A DNA stretch of 64,000 nt. Source: Brachionus rotundiformis. Its lineage: Eukaryota; Rotifera; Eurotatoria; Ploima; Brachionidae. The notes beneath the pieces were generated by a model. That model was not told where the DNA came from. It worked only from the letters and a program-made list of their open reading frames with translations, and did not search any database. The position numbers were made by a program, and so were the translations under genes. Below, one piece after another: positions 63,336-64,000 of the stretch (position 1 is the stretch's first letter; every line of letters begins with the position of its first letter). The stretch is from NCBI GenBank assembly GCA_016802295.1, contig JAESIW010000115.1:1036892-1100891 (forward strand). The letters are read 5' to 3'.

Positions 63336-64000
63336 ATTTCAGCATTTAGATATTTTATTGAATTTTTTTCATACAAATTAAAAGAAAGATCATAAATGTA
63401 TCATGATGCAACAAAAATTTAATTAAAAAAAATTGGTAGATAAATTTTACTAAAAGAGCAGTATAAATCCAATGATTCTTTCAAATACCAGTGAATTAAG
63501 CATATCCATACAGTGTCAGGCTAATTTTGAATTAATGATAGACTGCAAGTATTTCGTGACACTAGTTTAGTTTAAAATATCATAAAAATAGTTGATAATT
63601 GCAGCATATTTTTTTAAAAATAATTTTTGCAAATTTAAAAAAAAATTATTTATTTTATTGATGAGTAACAAACTTATTCTTTTCTTATCTAATGTAAACA
63701 ATTGATAACAAAAATGATAGAGGATTAACTAATTTGATTAAATAATTGTTAATTTAATTAAATTTTGAAGCTAAAAAACTTTGTCAGTATATAATCTTAA
63801 CTTTCTATTACATTCAATATTCAATAATGGATAACAAACTAACTCTAACGAGAATGTTCTTCTGAACCTCGAAGACTGATTGTTTACAATCAATCGAAAA
63901 TATCATCATTATTATCAGCCGGCAATCTGTCTAAGACACAAAAAACAAAAAAAACCAACCAAACTTAAAGTCAAGTCAACAAAAATTATCCAAAATATAA
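63336..64000. other. Window end, no gene visible
   Basis: AT-rich sequence with A-rich runs. I see no exon or RNA gene before the window ends. Confidence 0.5.

Noticed and set aside
1..64000. CRISPR array, operon or bacterial features
   Set aside because: No direct-repeat/spacer array seen; spliced metazoan genes and Pol III tRNA genes show this is animal nuclear DNA.

Overview
The window is nuclear DNA of a small, very AT-rich animal. Genes use the standard code, and most introns are only 45-65 bases with GT...AG ends. Every multi-exon model below was joined by hand and keeps reading frame across all its junctions. The gene set (cadherin, Abl interactor, CELF RNA-binding protein, class A GPCR, DRAP1, YLPM1, RRP12) is metazoan. 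AT-rich sequence, tiny introns and decayed non-LTR retrotransposons would fit a monogonont rotifer such as Brachionus, but that assignment is inference.

Layout. 1-10896 (+) is the 3' part of a cadherin-like gene (22 exons in view). Its two large introns hold an antisense retrotransposon remnant and two foldback elements, and a small intron holds an antisense tRNA-Thr. A tRNA-Phe lies at 11421-11493 (+), followed by a reverse-transcriptase scrap. 12265-17301 (-) is RRP12, a ribosome-biogenesis factor (9 exons). 21233-25505 (+) is a CELF3-6/Bruno-3-type splicing and translation regulator for which I find only the second and third RRMs. 26.6-27.8 kb holds two retrotransposon scraps. 28725-34611 (-) is an NWD1/NWD2-like NACHT-WD protein with a myristoylation-type N-terminus and no recognisable Walker A or Walker B. 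37438-38466 (+) is a short YLPM1 homologue and 40713-41288 (+) is DRAP1/NC2-alpha. 43597-45379 (+) is Abi, the WAVE-complex subunit. 49424-50899 (+) is an intronless class A GPCR. 51.1-53.25 kb holds two retrotransposon remnants. 56962-61007 (+) is a long low-complexity protein with proline-rich motifs that I do not recognise. 62.4-63.35 kb is another retrotransposon remnant.

The genes do not form one pathway. Abi and the unrecognised proline-rich protein could both act at the actin cortex, the cadherin and GPCR at the membrane, and RRP12, DRAP1, YLPM1 and CELF in gene expression. The most unusual points are the NACHT protein without nucleotide-binding motifs, the CELF gene without a visible RRM1, the foldback elements in cadherin introns, and three same-strand retrotransposon remnants ending in trinucleotide (ACT)n tails. 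A broken small gene is disrupted at a near-perfect 27-base palindrome.
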